Shown: piece after piece, positions 1-8,518 of the stretch
How positions within the stretch are numbered: position 1 is the stretch's first letter
How the letters are laid out: every line of letters begins with the position of its first letter
Source of the DNA: Hyphomicrobiales bacterium
GTDB lineage: Bacteria; Pseudomonadota; Alphaproteobacteria; Rhizobiales; Rhizobiaceae
Length of the DNA stretch: 40,344 nt
Direction: 5' to 3'
Assembly: GCA_900473915.1 (NCBI GenBank)
Contig: UCNG01000018.1
Coordinates: forward strand, 1-40,344
Program-made: the position numbers and the translations under genes
The notes under the pieces: model-generated
The model's database searches: none
Seen by the model: the letters and a program-made list of their open reading frames with translations, nothing else
What the model was told of the DNA's origin: nothing

Positions 1-58
1 AAGTGGTAAGGCGCAAACCCGCCTTCCAAAGCAAAGCCCCGGTTCCAGCCGGGGCTTT
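1..58 (+). repeat. Left copy of an inverted repeat found at both window ends
   Basis: The first 20 bases are identical to the reverse complement of the last 20 bases of the window. After a short divergent stretch (about 11 versus 14 bases) a further 27 bases match again, including a whole hairpin. The outer limit is unknown because the repeat reaches the window edge. It carries the terminator at 33-58. Confidence 0.85.
33..58 (-). terminator. Intrinsic terminator of the ABC importer operon
   Basis: Ten-base arms AAAGCCCCGG and CCGGGGCTTT are separated by a six-base loop. On the minus strand the stem runs into TTTGCTTTGG, which suits the end of the importer operon, whose last gene stops at 178. 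The symmetric A/T ends would allow use in both directions. Confidence 0.75.
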
Positions 59-132
59 GTTGTCTGAACGATCGGCACGTTCCGCCAAATGCCTCATATG
101 TGAACTGCGATGCAAAGGCTGAACTGAAGCGG

Positions 133-180
133 GCCGTATCCTGTCCGAAAACGGTTTCACACTTTTCGGGATGCGCTCTA
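133..180 (-). repeat. Short palindromic intergenic repeat, copy 1
   Basis: On the minus strand it begins TAGAGCGCATCCCGAAAAG and continues through a GTGTGAAACCG-type centre to TTCGGACAGGATAC. The copies at 10021, 18526, 36130 and 40231 look like members of the same family. Its first three bases form the stop codon of the ATPase gene. I infer a small dispersed palindromic element of the kind common in Brucellaceae intergenic DNA. Confidence 0.6.
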
Positions 181-1239
181 ATCCGCCAATACCAGCAGAT
201 CGTGCGAGGCGAAATGCACCGTCACCTTGTCGCCGCGCTGCGGCGGCGGCTGGGTCGGATCGTTGAACGCGTCGAACGACAGGCGGTTCTTGCCCAATGC
301 CACACGCGTACGGATGACGGAGCCGAGGAAATGTACGTCCTCGATGGTTGCATCCAGTGAGGTGTCATGGCTCTTGCGGGCTTCGAGGCTGACAGCTTCC
401 GGGCGCAAGGCGAGCGTCAGAGGCTTGCCCTTCGGATGATGGTCGAGCTTTTCCTGCACGGTGATGGTGCGCCCGTCGAGATCGATGCTGTTCTGGCCCG
501 GTTCGCTGACCGAGGCCTCCAGCATGTTGAGCGTGCCGACGAAGGACGCCACGAAGCGCGAGGCCGGGCGGTTATAGATGTCGAAAGGCGAGCCGATCTG
601 ATCGGCGCGGCCTTCGTGCATGACCACGATGCGGTCGGAGATCGACAGCGCTTCTTCCTGATCATGGGTGACGAAGACGGTCGTAATGCCGAGCTTCTGC
701 TGGATAGCGCGGATTTCCTCGCGCAGGGAGATGCGGATTTTCGCATCCAGCGCCGATAGCGGCTCGTCGAGCAGAAGAACCTGCGGCTTGGTGGCGAGCG
801 CACGCGCCAGCGCGACGCGCTGCTGCTGGCCGCCAGACATCTGATAGGGATAACGATCCGCCAGATGGTCGAGGCGGATGAGCCCCAGCATTTCCTTCAC
901 CGTGGCGTCGATTTCCGCCTTTGGCTTTCCGGCAACGCGCAGGCCGAACGAGACATTCTGCGCAACGGTCATATTGGGAAACAGCGCATAGGCCTGAAAC
1001 ACCATGCCGATATTGCGCTGGTTGGGCTTGAGGTCCACCACATCCTTGCCGTTGATTTCAATCGCGCCGCTGTCGGGCGTCTCGAAACCGGCGATCATGC
1101 GCAGAACGGTTGTCTTGCCGCAGCCCGATGGACCGAGGAAGGAAACGAATTCGCCCTTTTCCACGGCAAGGTTGAAGTCGTGGACGACGGTATTGGCGCC
1201 GAAGCTCTTTTTCAGGTGCTTGATATTGAGAAAAGCCAT
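178..1239 (-). CDS. ABC importer ATP-binding protein (PotA/FbpC-like)
   Basis: This is the ATP-hydrolysing subunit of an importer, acting at the cytoplasmic face of the inner membrane. The 353-residue protein has Walker A GPSGCGKTT at 36-44, signature MSGGQQQ at 134-140, Walker B LLLDEP at 155-160 and the switch histidine at 192. A C-terminal region of about 110 residues fits a TOBE-type regulatory domain, as in the spermidine/putrescine, iron and sulfate ATPase group. It is the last gene of the operon, 5 bp after the preceding permease. The substrate cannot be read from this subunit. The TAG stop lies at the edge of a palindromic repeat. Confidence 0.93.
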   Translation of the reverse strand: MAFLNIKHLKKSFGANTVVHDFNLAVEKGEFVSFLGPSGCGKTTVLRMIAGFETPDSGAIEINGKDVVDLKPNQRNIGMVFQAYALFPNMTVAQNVSFGLRVAGKPKAEIDATVKEMLGLIRLDHLADRYPYQMSGGQQQRVALARALATKPQVLLLDEPLSALDAKIRISLREEIRAIQQKLGITTVFVTHDQEEALSISDRIVVMHEGRADQIGSPFDIYNRPASRFVASFVGTLNMLEASVSEPGQNSIDLDGRTITVQEKLDHHPKGKPLTLALRPEAVSLEARKSHDTSLDATIEDVHFLGSVIRTRVALGKNRLSFDAFNDPTQPPPQRGDKVTVHFASHDLLVLAD

Positions 1240-1244
1240 GAATG

Positions 1245-2042
1245 TTACCCGGCGGTTGTCTTGAATTTATTGAGGCGTGAAACGAGTTGCAGCATGATGA
1301 TGCTGAGCCACGTGATGCCGAACGAAATGATCGCCAGCGCCGACGGTTCGTAGGCGCGGTTTGCGCCGACCAGCTGCAAATAGGGGCCGAAGGCGGGGCG
1401 GTTCAAAAGCGAGGCCAGCGTGAATTCGCCGATGACGATGGCGAATGTGATGAAGGCGCCGCTCATCACGCCGGAAATCACGTTCGGGAAAATCACCTTG
1501 AACATGATGCGTCCCCAGCCCGCGCCGAGGCTTTGCGCGGCTTCCGTCAGCGTCGTGACGTCGATGGTGCGCATCGCCGTGTCGACAGCGCGGTACATAT
1601 AGGGCAGCGACAGCGTCATATAGCCGAACATCAAAAGCACATCGGTTGCCCGTGTTGACGCCGTGAATGGCAGCCATGACGACGAGTTGTAGATGCGCAG
1701 ATAACCGAACACGATGACGATCGCCGGAATGACCAGCGGCATCAGCGTGATGAATTCCATCACGGGACGCAATTGCGGCAGGCGCAGGCGCACCCAATAG
1801 GCAGTCGGCACCACCAGCAGCACACCGAATATGATGGTCAGCAGGCCAAGCAGGATCGAATAGCCGAAGGTCGCCTGGAAGTTCGGATCGGAGAACACGA
1901 CCCGATAGGCATCGAAGGAATATTCGCCGCGCCGCATGCGCAGCGAGAATTCGAATGTGCCGATCAGGGGCACGAGGAAGTAGATCGCTCCGATCAGTAA
2001 AGCGACCCACGCTCCGATTTTTTGAGCCTTGAAGCCTTTCAT
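1245..2042 (-). CDS. ABC importer permease, second subunit
   Basis: Integral membrane subunit of the same importer, about six hydrophobic segments, 265 residues from the chosen start. The ATPase-docking EAA loop is clear near residues 167-186 (EAAQSLGAGWGRIMFKVIFP). I chose the ATG at 2042 because it overlaps the upstream stop as ATGA and has AGAGG eight bases before it. A GTG at 2051 is also in frame, but it sits on the end of that ribosome binding site. Resembles PotC/FbpB-type permeases. Together with the next gene it forms the transmembrane channel. Confidence 0.92.
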   Translation of the reverse strand: MKGFKAQKIGAWVALLIGAIYFLVPLIGTFEFSLRMRRGEYSFDAYRVVFSDPNFQATFGYSILLGLLTIIFGVLLVVPTAYWVRLRLPQLRPVMEFITLMPLVIPAIVIVFGYLRIYNSSSWLPFTASTRATDVLLMFGYMTLSLPYMYRAVDTAMRTIDVTTLTEAAQSLGAGWGRIMFKVIFPNVISGVMSGAFITFAIVIGEFTLASLLNRPAFGPYLQLVGANRAYEPSALAIISFGITWLSIIMLQLVSRLNKFKTTAG

Positions 2043-2932
2043 CGCTGCCACCTCTCGGCGCGCATGCGCAGCCAGATATAGATGAGGTTGGAAACACCGG
2101 TAATGACGATCATGCCGAGCGCTAGCGCATAGCCGAGGTTCTGGTTATGCAGAACGTCACCGCGAATCTGGGCATAAAGCAGGATAGGCACGATGTTGAG
2201 CGAGGAACCCGTCAAGGCATAGGCGGTTGCGATGGCGCCAAAGGCATTGGCGAAGAGCAGAAGCGTTGTGCCGAGCAGGCTCGGCCACAGGATCGGGAAG
2301 GCCACCATGCGCCAATATTGGGCTGTGGTTGCGCCCAGAATGGATGAGGCTTCCCGCCATTCTTTTTTCAGGCCATCGAGCGCAGGCGTCAGGATCAGCA
2401 CCATCAGCGGTATCTGAAAGAACAGATAGGTCAGCGTCAGCCCGAAGAAGGAGAGCAGGTTGAAGCCGGTCGAGTAGAGATTGAAGCCGAACCATTCCCT
2501 GAGCAGGATGGTCACGAAGCCAGTTCGTCCCAGCGTCGCCAGAAAGGCGAAGGCCAGCGGCACGCCCGCAAAGTTCGACGCCACGCCGGAAAAGGTCAGC
2601 ACCGTCGGGCGCAGCCATGGCGGCAGATTGCCGAGGACGACCGCCCAGGCGAGAAAGAAGCCGATGATCGCGCCGCCAATGGCCGATGCAAGGCTGACCT
2701 TGATCGATATCCAGTAGGCGCTCATGATTTGCGGCTGGAACAGATCGTAGATGTTCTGGAGCGTGAAGTTGCCTGCCGGGTCCTGAAACGCGCCGATGAT
2801 GAGATACATCGTCGGCCAGATCAGGAACAGAATGGCGAAGATGAAAAACGGTGTCACGCCAAGCCAGGACAACGGAAGCTGGCGCTTGCGCGCCCCGCTG
2901 CTGGGGACAGTTGTTTCGGCTACTGCACTCAT
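2039..2932 (-). CDS. ABC importer permease, first subunit
   Basis: Inner-membrane subunit of 297 residues with a polar N-terminal 20 residues and about six membrane spans. The EAA-type loop is degenerate (REASSILGATTAQYWRM near 193-209), which is usual for one partner of a heterodimeric channel. Overlaps the second permease by 4 bp, implying translational coupling and equal stoichiometry. It follows the binding-protein gene across a 207-bp gap containing a hairpin. Similar to PotB-type permeases. Substrate not assigned. Confidence 0.92.
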   Translation of the reverse strand: MSAVAETTVPSSGARKRQLPLSWLGVTPFFIFAILFLIWPTMYLIIGAFQDPAGNFTLQNIYDLFQPQIMSAYWISIKVSLASAIGGAIIGFFLAWAVVLGNLPPWLRPTVLTFSGVASNFAGVPLAFAFLATLGRTGFVTILLREWFGFNLYSTGFNLLSFFGLTLTYLFFQIPLMVLILTPALDGLKKEWREASSILGATTAQYWRMVAFPILWPSLLGTTLLLFANAFGAIATAYALTGSSLNIVPILLYAQIRGDVLHNQNLGYALALGMIVITGVSNLIYIWLRMRAERWQR

Positions 2933-3065
2933 GCGCTCTTTCTTTAGACCGGGTTCCCGCCAGAACGGAACTGAATCGTTCCAACTTTTGTTTTATTTGT
3001 GCGATCAGCAGGGCTGTCATTCGGTGTCAGGCAATCAATAAAGTGCCTGAGTGTGAACCCCTTTG

Positions 3066-3099
3066 ATATCGCGCCGACCGTGTAAGGCCGACGCGATAT
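3066..3099 (-). other. Intercistronic hairpin between binding protein and permease genes
   Basis: Arms ATATCGCG (3066-3073) and CGCGATAT (3092-3099) are perfect, and the stem can extend inward with two mismatches. No T run follows. In many ABC operons such a structure protects the abundant binding-protein mRNA and limits permease expression; that role is inferred here. The rest of the 2933-3139 gap shows only a decayed fragment of the palindromic repeat near 2968-3002. Confidence 0.55.
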
Positions 3100-3139
3100 G
3101 TGTTCGATGCGACAGGCACGAGCCTGACGCTCGCGGTCC

Positions 3140-4243
3140 TTACTGGACGTTTGCGCCCACGACGCTATCCCATTCCTTGGTAATCGTGGTCTGCGCGGCC
3201 TCGATCTGCTCCAGGGTCGGGAAGATAGCCTTTTCATAGGCTGCTGCCGGCGGCAGCTTGTCGAGCAGTTCCTGCGGGATCTTGCCAGCCTTCGCCATCG
3301 CGTTGAAGCGGATCGGGTGGCAATAGCCCTTCAGATAGCCGAGCTGGCCTTCATCGGAATAGATGTGTTCCATCCAAAGCTTCGCAGCGTTCGGATGCGG
3401 TGCGTAGGCGCTGATCGCCTGAACATAGACGCCGGCGATGACGCCCGACTTCGGAATGACGGTTTCGACTTCCGGATTGCCCTTGAGCGTGTCGCGGTCG
3501 GCGAGCGCGTTATAGTCCCAGCGGATGACGATAGGGGTCGAGCCCTGCGCCAGCGAAGCGGCCTTGCCGATGACCGGAACGAAATTGCCGTTGGCATTCA
3601 GTTCCTTGTAGAATTCAAGGCCCTTCTTGCCCGCGGCTTCGCCCGGCTCGCCGCCACGGGCGATACCGGCGGCATGAACGCCGAGAATGGCCTGTGCGGA
3701 AACGCGCGGATCACCTGCAAGCGCGACGGAGTTCGCATAGTCGCTCTTGAGCAGGTCTTCCCAGTCGGCGGGCACGTCCTTGACGATGTCCTTGTTCACT
3801 TCGAAAGCCAGAACGCCGTAATAATCGCCGTACCAGTAGCCTTCCGGATCCTTGGCGCTATCCGGAATTTCGTCCCAGGTTGCGACCTTGTAAGGCTGGA
3901 TGAGGGCATCCTTCTTGGCAGAAGCGCCAAAGGCAAAGCCGACGTCGATGACGTCAGGAGCCTGCGGACCCTTGTTGTCCTTGTTGGCCTTGATGGCTTC
4001 GACTTCATCGCCCGAACCGGCGTCGGGGTTCAGTTCGTTGACCTTGAGGCCATACTTGTCCTTGAAGCTCTGGATGATTCCGCCATAGCCGCACCAGTCA
4101 TGCGGGAGTGCGATGGTGGTCAGTTCGCCTTCTGCCTTGGCGGCGGCGATCAGTTCGGCTGACGGCTCGGCAGCGGCGATGGAAACTCCGGCAACGGCGA
4201 TCGCCGTCGAAAGCGACAGCAGACGCGCTGTGTAGCTAAGCAT
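3140..4243 (-). CDS. Periplasmic solute-binding protein of the ABC importer
   Basis: Captures the importer's substrate in the periplasm and delivers it to the permeases. The 367-residue protein starts with a Sec signal peptide (hydrophobic core about 8-22, likely cleavage after AAA at 25). The mature part has the two-lobe periplasmic-binding layout of the polyamine/iron group, with DVIDVGFAFG and FEVNKDIV segments typical of that fold. First gene of the operon, with a promoter region upstream at 4244-4605. Family resemblance would allow polyamine, iron or another small organic ligand; sequence alone does not choose between them. Confidence 0.9.
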   Translation of the reverse strand: MLSYTARLLSLSTAIAVAGVSIAAAEPSAELIAAAKAEGELTTIALPHDWCGYGGIIQSFKDKYGLKVNELNPDAGSGDEVEAIKANKDNKGPQAPDVIDVGFAFGASAKKDALIQPYKVATWDEIPDSAKDPEGYWYGDYYGVLAFEVNKDIVKDVPADWEDLLKSDYANSVALAGDPRVSAQAILGVHAAGIARGGEPGEAAGKKGLEFYKELNANGNFVPVIGKAASLAQGSTPIVIRWDYNALADRDTLKGNPEVETVIPKSGVIAGVYVQAISAYAPHPNAAKLWMEHIYSDEGQLGYLKGYCHPIRFNAMAKAGKIPQELLDKLPPAAAYEKAIFPTLEQIEAAQTTITKEWDSVVGANVQ

Positions 4244-4334
4244 TGTTTGACTCCCCTGTTTAAGGTCCGGCGAACGCCCCGGGTCGATTCCGGTGCTCGC
4301 GCATTCCCGATACCCGCCCTGTATGACGGTTGGA

Positions 4335-4470
4335 TGACAGTTTGTGGCTTGTCACAAACTGCCAGCGACGGAAAGTGAAACACGTTTTCAGAGACTTAGC
4401 AATTCATCCGTTTGCGGGAGCGGCATTTTTATGACAGGAATTGTGACAGAGAATTCGCGATTGTCATAAA
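4335..4470. promoter_or_regulatory. Cluster of TGACA/TGTCA half sites upstream of the importer
   Basis: TGACA occurs at 4335, 4432 and 4444 and TGTCA at 4350 and 4462. Two of these form larger dyads: CAGTTTGTG/CACAAACTG at 4338-4361, and TTTATGACA/TGTCATAAA at 4428-4470. They lie about 95 to 230 bp before the binding-protein start. I infer operator sites for an unidentified repressor or activator. The remainder of 4244-4605 shows nothing else I can name apart from a GC-rich stem overlapping the end of the efflux gene. Confidence 0.45.
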
Positions 4471-4605
4471 TCTGCAAGACGCTTTTCCCTGTGCGACAAG
4501 GGTTTGTCCCGGTGCGGCATCGATGCCGTATGCGAGGGGATAAACGAAAATTTCCGAAATGAGAATGAAAACCCTCAGGTTTCGTATGAAGCTGGAGGCG
4601 GGGGC

Positions 4606-6183
4606 CTAATGCCCTCCGCCTCCACCGGCAACCTGCTTGGGCTTGCGCAGCATGATGGCGCAGACGGCAAGCGAACAGAACATCATCGTGAGGATAAAGA
4701 ACACGTCGATGAAGGACAGGAGGGTCGCCTGCTGGCGCACTATGCCGGAAAGCTTGGAAATGGCGATGGTCGCGCCGTCCAGACCCGCCGCATTATATTT
4801 GGCGGTCAGATTGGCGATCATCCTTTCCGCTTCGGCATTGCCCCAGCGGACATGTTCGGCCAGCCGCTCATAATGCATGTCGCCGCGCCGGGTCAGGATC
4901 GTGTTGATGACGGCAAGGCCGACAGCGCCGCCCAGATTGCGCGTCAGGTTGAACAGGCCCGACGCGTTCTTCAACAGGGAGGGCGGAAGCGTGCCGAGCG
5001 CCAGATTGTTGATCGGCACCATGCACAGCATCAGCGAACAGCCGCGCAGGATCTGCGGCAGCAGCAATTCGTAGAAATCCCAGTCGGCGGTGAGGCCGGT
5101 TACCAGCCAGGTTCCGGCGGCAAAGCCGAGGAAGCCGATCATCATCATCAGGCGCGGGTCCATCCGGTTGGACAGGAAACCGGCAACCGGCGCGGTGAAG
5201 AACATGGCGAGACCGCTGACAAACAGCGCCTTGCCGATCATCAGGGCGTCATAGCCGCGCACGCTGCTCAGATAGAGCGGATAGAGATAGGTAAGGCCGT
5301 AGAGGCCAACGCCCATGACAAAGGAGAAGAGCGAGCCGAAGGCGAAATTGACGTTCCTGAAGGCGCGCAAATCCACGATGGGCTGCTCCGCCGTAAACGC
5401 CCGGTAGAAGAAGACGATGCCGCCGACGACCATGACGATGGACAGGAAGAAGATGGCGTCGTCCTGCAGCCAGTCGTTGCGCGGGCCTTCCTCCAGCACA
5501 TATTCCATGGAGCCGAGGAACGCACCCATGCCGATCAGGCCCCACCAGTCGAACTTGCTCAGGAGTGAACTGTCGCCTTCGTCGAAGTCGATCAGGTTCC
5601 ATGCGGCGATGGTGACGAGAATGCCGGGGCCGACATTGACCAGAAACAGCCAGTGCCAGGAAAAAGCGTGGCTGAGATAACCGCCGATGGTCGGGCCGAT
5701 GGTGGGGGCGAGCGTTGCCACAAGGCCGATCATCGGCGAGACGATGGAGCGCTTGGACGGGGGGAAGATGGTGAAGGCGGCTGCGAACACGCTGGGGATC
5801 ATGCCGCCGCCGATGAAGCCCTGGATGGCGCGGTAGACGATCATCTGCTCGATGTTCGTCGCCGTCGCGCAGAGCATGCTGGCGAGGGTGAAGCCCGCAG
5901 CCGAAAAGGTGAAGAGCACGCGCGTCGACAACAGGCGCCCAAGGAAGCCCGACAGCGGAATCATGATGACTTCCGCGATCAGATAGGACGTCTGGACCCA
6001 GGAAATTTCATCGGAACTGGCGCTCAGGCCGGCCTGGATTTCGGCAAGCGAAGCCGAGACGATCTGGATGTCCAGGATCGCCATGAACATGCCGAACACC
6101 ATGGCCAGAAAGCCAATGGCCTTCTTCGGGTCGATGCGGTCATCTGCCGGGGTCAAGGGCCCCATTGTCGTGTCTGCGGCCAT
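4606..6183 (-). CDS. EmrB/QacA-type multidrug efflux transporter (MFS, DHA2 family)
   Basis: Proton-driven exporter in the inner membrane, expected to pump hydrophobic toxic compounds through a partner adaptor. The 525-residue length and spacing of hydrophobic stretches fit the 14-helix DHA2 family. The early helix carries LDIQIVSASLAEI, close to the family's LDxTIVNVALP signature, and the antiporter motif C appears as GPTIGGYL. Downstream of the HlyD-like adaptor gene with a 91-bp gap, so the two are probably co-transcribed from the promoter near 7557-7585. The true substrate is unknown. Confidence 0.92.
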   Translation of the reverse strand: MAADTTMGPLTPADDRIDPKKAIGFLAMVFGMFMAILDIQIVSASLAEIQAGLSASSDEISWVQTSYLIAEVIMIPLSGFLGRLLSTRVLFTFSAAGFTLASMLCATATNIEQMIVYRAIQGFIGGGMIPSVFAAAFTIFPPSKRSIVSPMIGLVATLAPTIGPTIGGYLSHAFSWHWLFLVNVGPGILVTIAAWNLIDFDEGDSSLLSKFDWWGLIGMGAFLGSMEYVLEEGPRNDWLQDDAIFFLSIVMVVGGIVFFYRAFTAEQPIVDLRAFRNVNFAFGSLFSFVMGVGLYGLTYLYPLYLSSVRGYDALMIGKALFVSGLAMFFTAPVAGFLSNRMDPRLMMMIGFLGFAAGTWLVTGLTADWDFYELLLPQILRGCSLMLCMVPINNLALGTLPPSLLKNASGLFNLTRNLGGAVGLAVINTILTRRGDMHYERLAEHVRWGNAEAERMIANLTAKYNAAGLDGATIAISKLSGIVRQQATLLSFIDVFFILTMMFCSLAVCAIMLRKPKQVAGGGGGH

Positions 6184-6274
6184 GACGGCGCACTCCGGAA
6201 TGAAAGAGAAAGGCGCGCGAAATCCGTTTCAGCGCGCCGCCATCTGTTATTTCATGTCAGCCCACAGGTCTCGG

Positions 6275-7507
6275 TCAGTCGGCCTTTTCGCCGGGCGCCG
6301 TGCGCGTATCGATATCGACCACGACGCTGAGGCCCGCGCGAATCTTGCCGGATTCCAGCGCTTCCTTCGGGATCATGATGCGCACGGGCACGCGCTGCAC
6401 GATCTTGGTGAAGTTGCCGGTGGCATTTTCCGGTGGCAGCAGCGAGAACACGGCACCTGAAGCCGGAGCGATGGACGCGACCTTGCCGTCGAACTTCGTG
6501 CCGTCAATGGCGTCGACATAAATATGCGCGGTCTCGCCGGTCTTGATGCTTGCGAGTTGTGTTTCCTTGAAATTCGCGTCGATATAAAGCTCGTTGACCG
6601 GGACGAGCGCGGCGATCTTCTGGCCCGGCGAAACGAGATCGCCCTTCTTGCCGGCAAGATTGCCGATCACGCCGTCAAACGGCGCGCGCAAGGTGGTGAA
6701 GGACAGGTCGCGGGCAGCTTTGTCGCGAGCAAGTTCCAGCGATTTCACCGTGCTTTCCGCTTCGCTATATTGGGCGTTGAGCACTTCGATATTGGCCTTC
6801 GCAGATGCAATCTGCGCATCGCTGCCGGCGACCTTGGCGCGAGCCTGATCCAGCGAGGACTGGGCCGTGTCCAGTTCGGCCTGGGCGACGAAACGCGTCT
6901 GGTGCAGTTTCTGCACGCGCGCAATCGTATTCTGCGCATTCGTCAGGACCGCGGTTGCAGCCTGCTTGTCGGCATTGGCCTGCTGGAGCACGGTCCCCGC
7001 GGCGTCGGTCTGCGCCTTGATGCGGATGAGCGTCTGCTTCTGGGTCGCAAGCTTCGCTTCGGCCTCGTCGAGCGCGATCTTGTAGTCGCCCGCGTCGAGC
7101 TGGAAGATCACATCGCCAGCCTTGACCTGCTGGTTGGCAACCACGGGAATATTTTCGATATAGCCGGTGACCTTCGGTGCGATGGAGGCAATATCGCCAT
7201 GTACATAGGCGTCGTCGGTCGAAACCATGAAACGTCCGACCGTCCACCAGTCATAGGCGAACCACAGGCCGCCTGCGACCGCGACCGTCAGAATGCCGGG
7301 CAGCAGGACACGTTTGCCGAAGCCCTTCTTCTTGCCTCCCTTGGCGGTTTCCCCGGGAGCGGCTTCCTGCGGGTTGGGGACGGTATGGGGCTGCGATCTC
7401 TCGCTCAGCGGTGCCTCATTCGTCGCCGGCTGGGTCGCCGAGGCGAAGTTCTTGGCGTTGGGGAACGGATGAATATCGGCCTTATCAACGGACTTCGGGG
7501 CGGACAT
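6275..7507 (-). CDS. EmrA/HlyD-family membrane fusion protein
   Basis: Periplasmic adaptor linking the MFS pump to an outer-membrane channel. From the chosen start it has 410 residues: a disordered cytoplasmic N-terminus, one membrane anchor at about 66-88, then the family hallmark STDDAYVHGDI at 96-106, a biotinyl-lipoyl-like lobe, a long coiled-coil hairpin rich in Ala/Gln/Lys and a beta-barrel region. I start at the ATG at 7507 because the upstream in-frame ATG at 7561 has no ribosome binding site and would place an operator dyad inside the gene. No outer-membrane TolC partner lies in the window. Confidence 0.92.
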   Translation of the reverse strand: MSAPKSVDKADIHPFPNAKNFASATQPATNEAPLSERSQPHTVPNPQEAAPGETAKGGKKKGFGKRVLLPGILTVAVAGGLWFAYDWWTVGRFMVSTDDAYVHGDIASIAPKVTGYIENIPVVANQQVKAGDVIFQLDAGDYKIALDEAEAKLATQKQTLIRIKAQTDAAGTVLQQANADKQAATAVLTNAQNTIARVQKLHQTRFVAQAELDTAQSSLDQARAKVAGSDAQIASAKANIEVLNAQYSEAESTVKSLELARDKAARDLSFTTLRAPFDGVIGNLAGKKGDLVSPGQKIAALVPVNELYIDANFKETQLASIKTGETAHIYVDAIDGTKFDGKVASIAPASGAVFSLLPPENATGNFTKIVQRVPVRIMIPKEALESGKIRAGLSVVVDIDTRTAPGEKAD

Positions 7508-7536
7508 AGGAAAACTTTCTGCACATCCTTCGGATT

Positions 7537-7550
7537 GAACCGCTCGGTTC
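7537..7550. promoter_or_regulatory. Operator dyad 1 of the efflux/TetR promoter
   Basis: GAACCGCTCGGTTC is a perfect dyad with 6-base arms. It matches the second site at 7595 under the consensus GAACCGNTNGGTTC. It covers the expected transcription start of the adaptor gene, so binding would block that promoter. The adjacent TetR protein is the inferred ligand. Confidence 0.7.
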
Positions 7551-7554
7551 GATG

Positions 7555-7583
7555 TTGACATAGATCAATAAGATGCGCATATC
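7555..7583 (+). promoter_or_regulatory. Putative promoter of the tetR gene
   Basis: A consensus TTGACA at 7555-7560 is followed after 17 bases by CATATC at 7578-7583, a moderate -10. It overlaps the efflux promoter on the other strand, so the two would compete. Transcription would begin near 7590, just before operator dyad 2. Confidence 0.45.
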
Positions 7584-7585
7584 AA
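7557..7585 (-). promoter_or_regulatory. Putative promoter of the efflux operon
   Basis: On the minus strand TTGATA (7585-7580) and TATGTC (7562-7557) are separated by 17 bases, a good sigma-70 spacing. The predicted start of transcription falls at about 7550, the edge of operator dyad 1. Confidence 0.5.
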
Positions 7586-7594
7586 GAGGATATC

Positions 7595-7608
7595 GAACCG
7601 ATTGGTTC
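7595..7608. promoter_or_regulatory. Operator dyad 2 of the efflux/TetR promoter
   Basis: GAACCGATTGGTTC repeats the dyad at 7537 with the centres 58 bp apart. It sits just after the predicted start of the tetR transcript, which suggests autoregulation by the TetR product. Confidence 0.7.
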
Positions 7609-7631
7609 GAAAAAATTATGAGTCTCGAAGA

Positions 7632-8396
7632 ATGAAACCCGATCGCAACACCAAAGGGCCAGTAGATACGATAGAGCATGACCGGAACCGGCATGATGAG
7701 AAAGATGTCGGCCGTCCCGGCGATGGCAAATCGTCTTGCACCGAAACGGAATGCGGTCGCACGCGGCTCGGCGCCGGCCAGGACCCTGCAAAGCGCCGCC
7801 AGATTCTCGAAGGCGCCCAGAACGTATTCCTGCGCATGGGGTTTGATGCCGCCAGCATGAACGACATCACGCGTGAGGCTGGCGTGTCGAAGGGAACGAT
7901 CTACGTTTACTTCAACAGCAAGGAAGATCTCTTCGTTGCCTTGTGCGAGCATTATCGCCACACGATGTTCAGCGAGCTGATCGACAAGCTCGACAGCGGT
8001 TTCGAGAACCGTCAGGAACTGATCGATTTCGGCGTGGCGCTTGTGACGCTCATTACGTCCTCCAGCGCTATCCGCGCCCAGCGGATCGTGCTGGGCGTGA
8101 GCGACCGCAAGCCGGAGCTTGCCGCGCGGTTTTACGAACGCGGCCCGAAGCGCAGCCTCGTGGTCATGTCCGAATATCTCCAGCGGATGATCAAAAATGG
8201 CCAGCTCAAGCCGTTTGACACCGAGCGGATGGCCTACCAGCTTTCCGATCTGTTCCTGTCCAGCCTCTACAGGCCCCGCCTGTTTGGCGCCCTGTCGGAG
8301 CCGCCATCGGCAGAAACGATTCGCAACAATGTCGAACTTGCCGTCGATTTCTTCTACCGAGCTTATGGCACTGAGAACGAAGTTGTTCTGAAATAG
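7632..8396 (+). CDS. TetR/AcrR-family repressor, divergent from efflux genes
   Basis: Likely ligand-responsive repressor of the neighbouring efflux operon and of itself. The 254-residue protein has an unusually long polar N-terminal tail of about 55 residues, then a TetR helix-turn-helix with GFDAASMNDITREAGVSKG followed by TIYVYFNSKEDLF, and an all-alpha ligand/dimer domain. The ATG at 7632 is the first plausible start; an earlier in-frame TTG at 7602 lies inside operator 2. Part of the N-terminal tail (about 7670-7700) resembles the palindromic repeat and may be repeat-derived, so a later start cannot be excluded. Divergent position and matched operators support the local-repressor role. 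Confidence 0.88.
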   Translation: MKPDRNTKGPVDTIEHDRNRHDEKDVGRPGDGKSSCTETECGRTRLGAGQDPAKRRQILEGAQNVFLRMGFDAASMNDITREAGVSKGTIYVYFNSKEDLFVALCEHYRHTMFSELIDKLDSGFENRQELIDFGVALVTLITSSSAIRAQRIVLGVSDRKPELAARFYERGPKRSLVVMSEYLQRMIKNGQLKPFDTERMAYQLSDLFLSSLYRPRLFGALSEPPSAETIRNNVELAVDFFYRAYGTENEVVLK

Positions 8397-8518
8397 AACA
8401 GTCGGGGCGCTCGGGGCCTCGTACTCAAGAAAACTTTACCGCCGAACCAATTATGTTCTCAATTGAGCCATATTTTGGCGCGGGTTTTATGTGCAATTCT
8501 TTGCCATCGATTAATTGT

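Noticed and set aside
1-30. tRNA-like D-arm wording (AAGTGGTAAGGCGC) at the left end
   Set aside because: It is followed by a terminator hairpin rather than anticodon and T arms, and the same bases recur at the right end as part of the inverted repeat.
4504-5568. Long plus-strand open frame opposite the MFS efflux gene
   Set aside because: Charged low-complexity translation mirroring membrane-protein codons; the minus-strand transporter is unambiguous.
6184-6274. Terminator or promoter in the 91-bp gap between the adaptor and the MFS gene
   Set aside because: No hairpin with T run and no promoter-like pair visible; treated as a co-transcribed gap.
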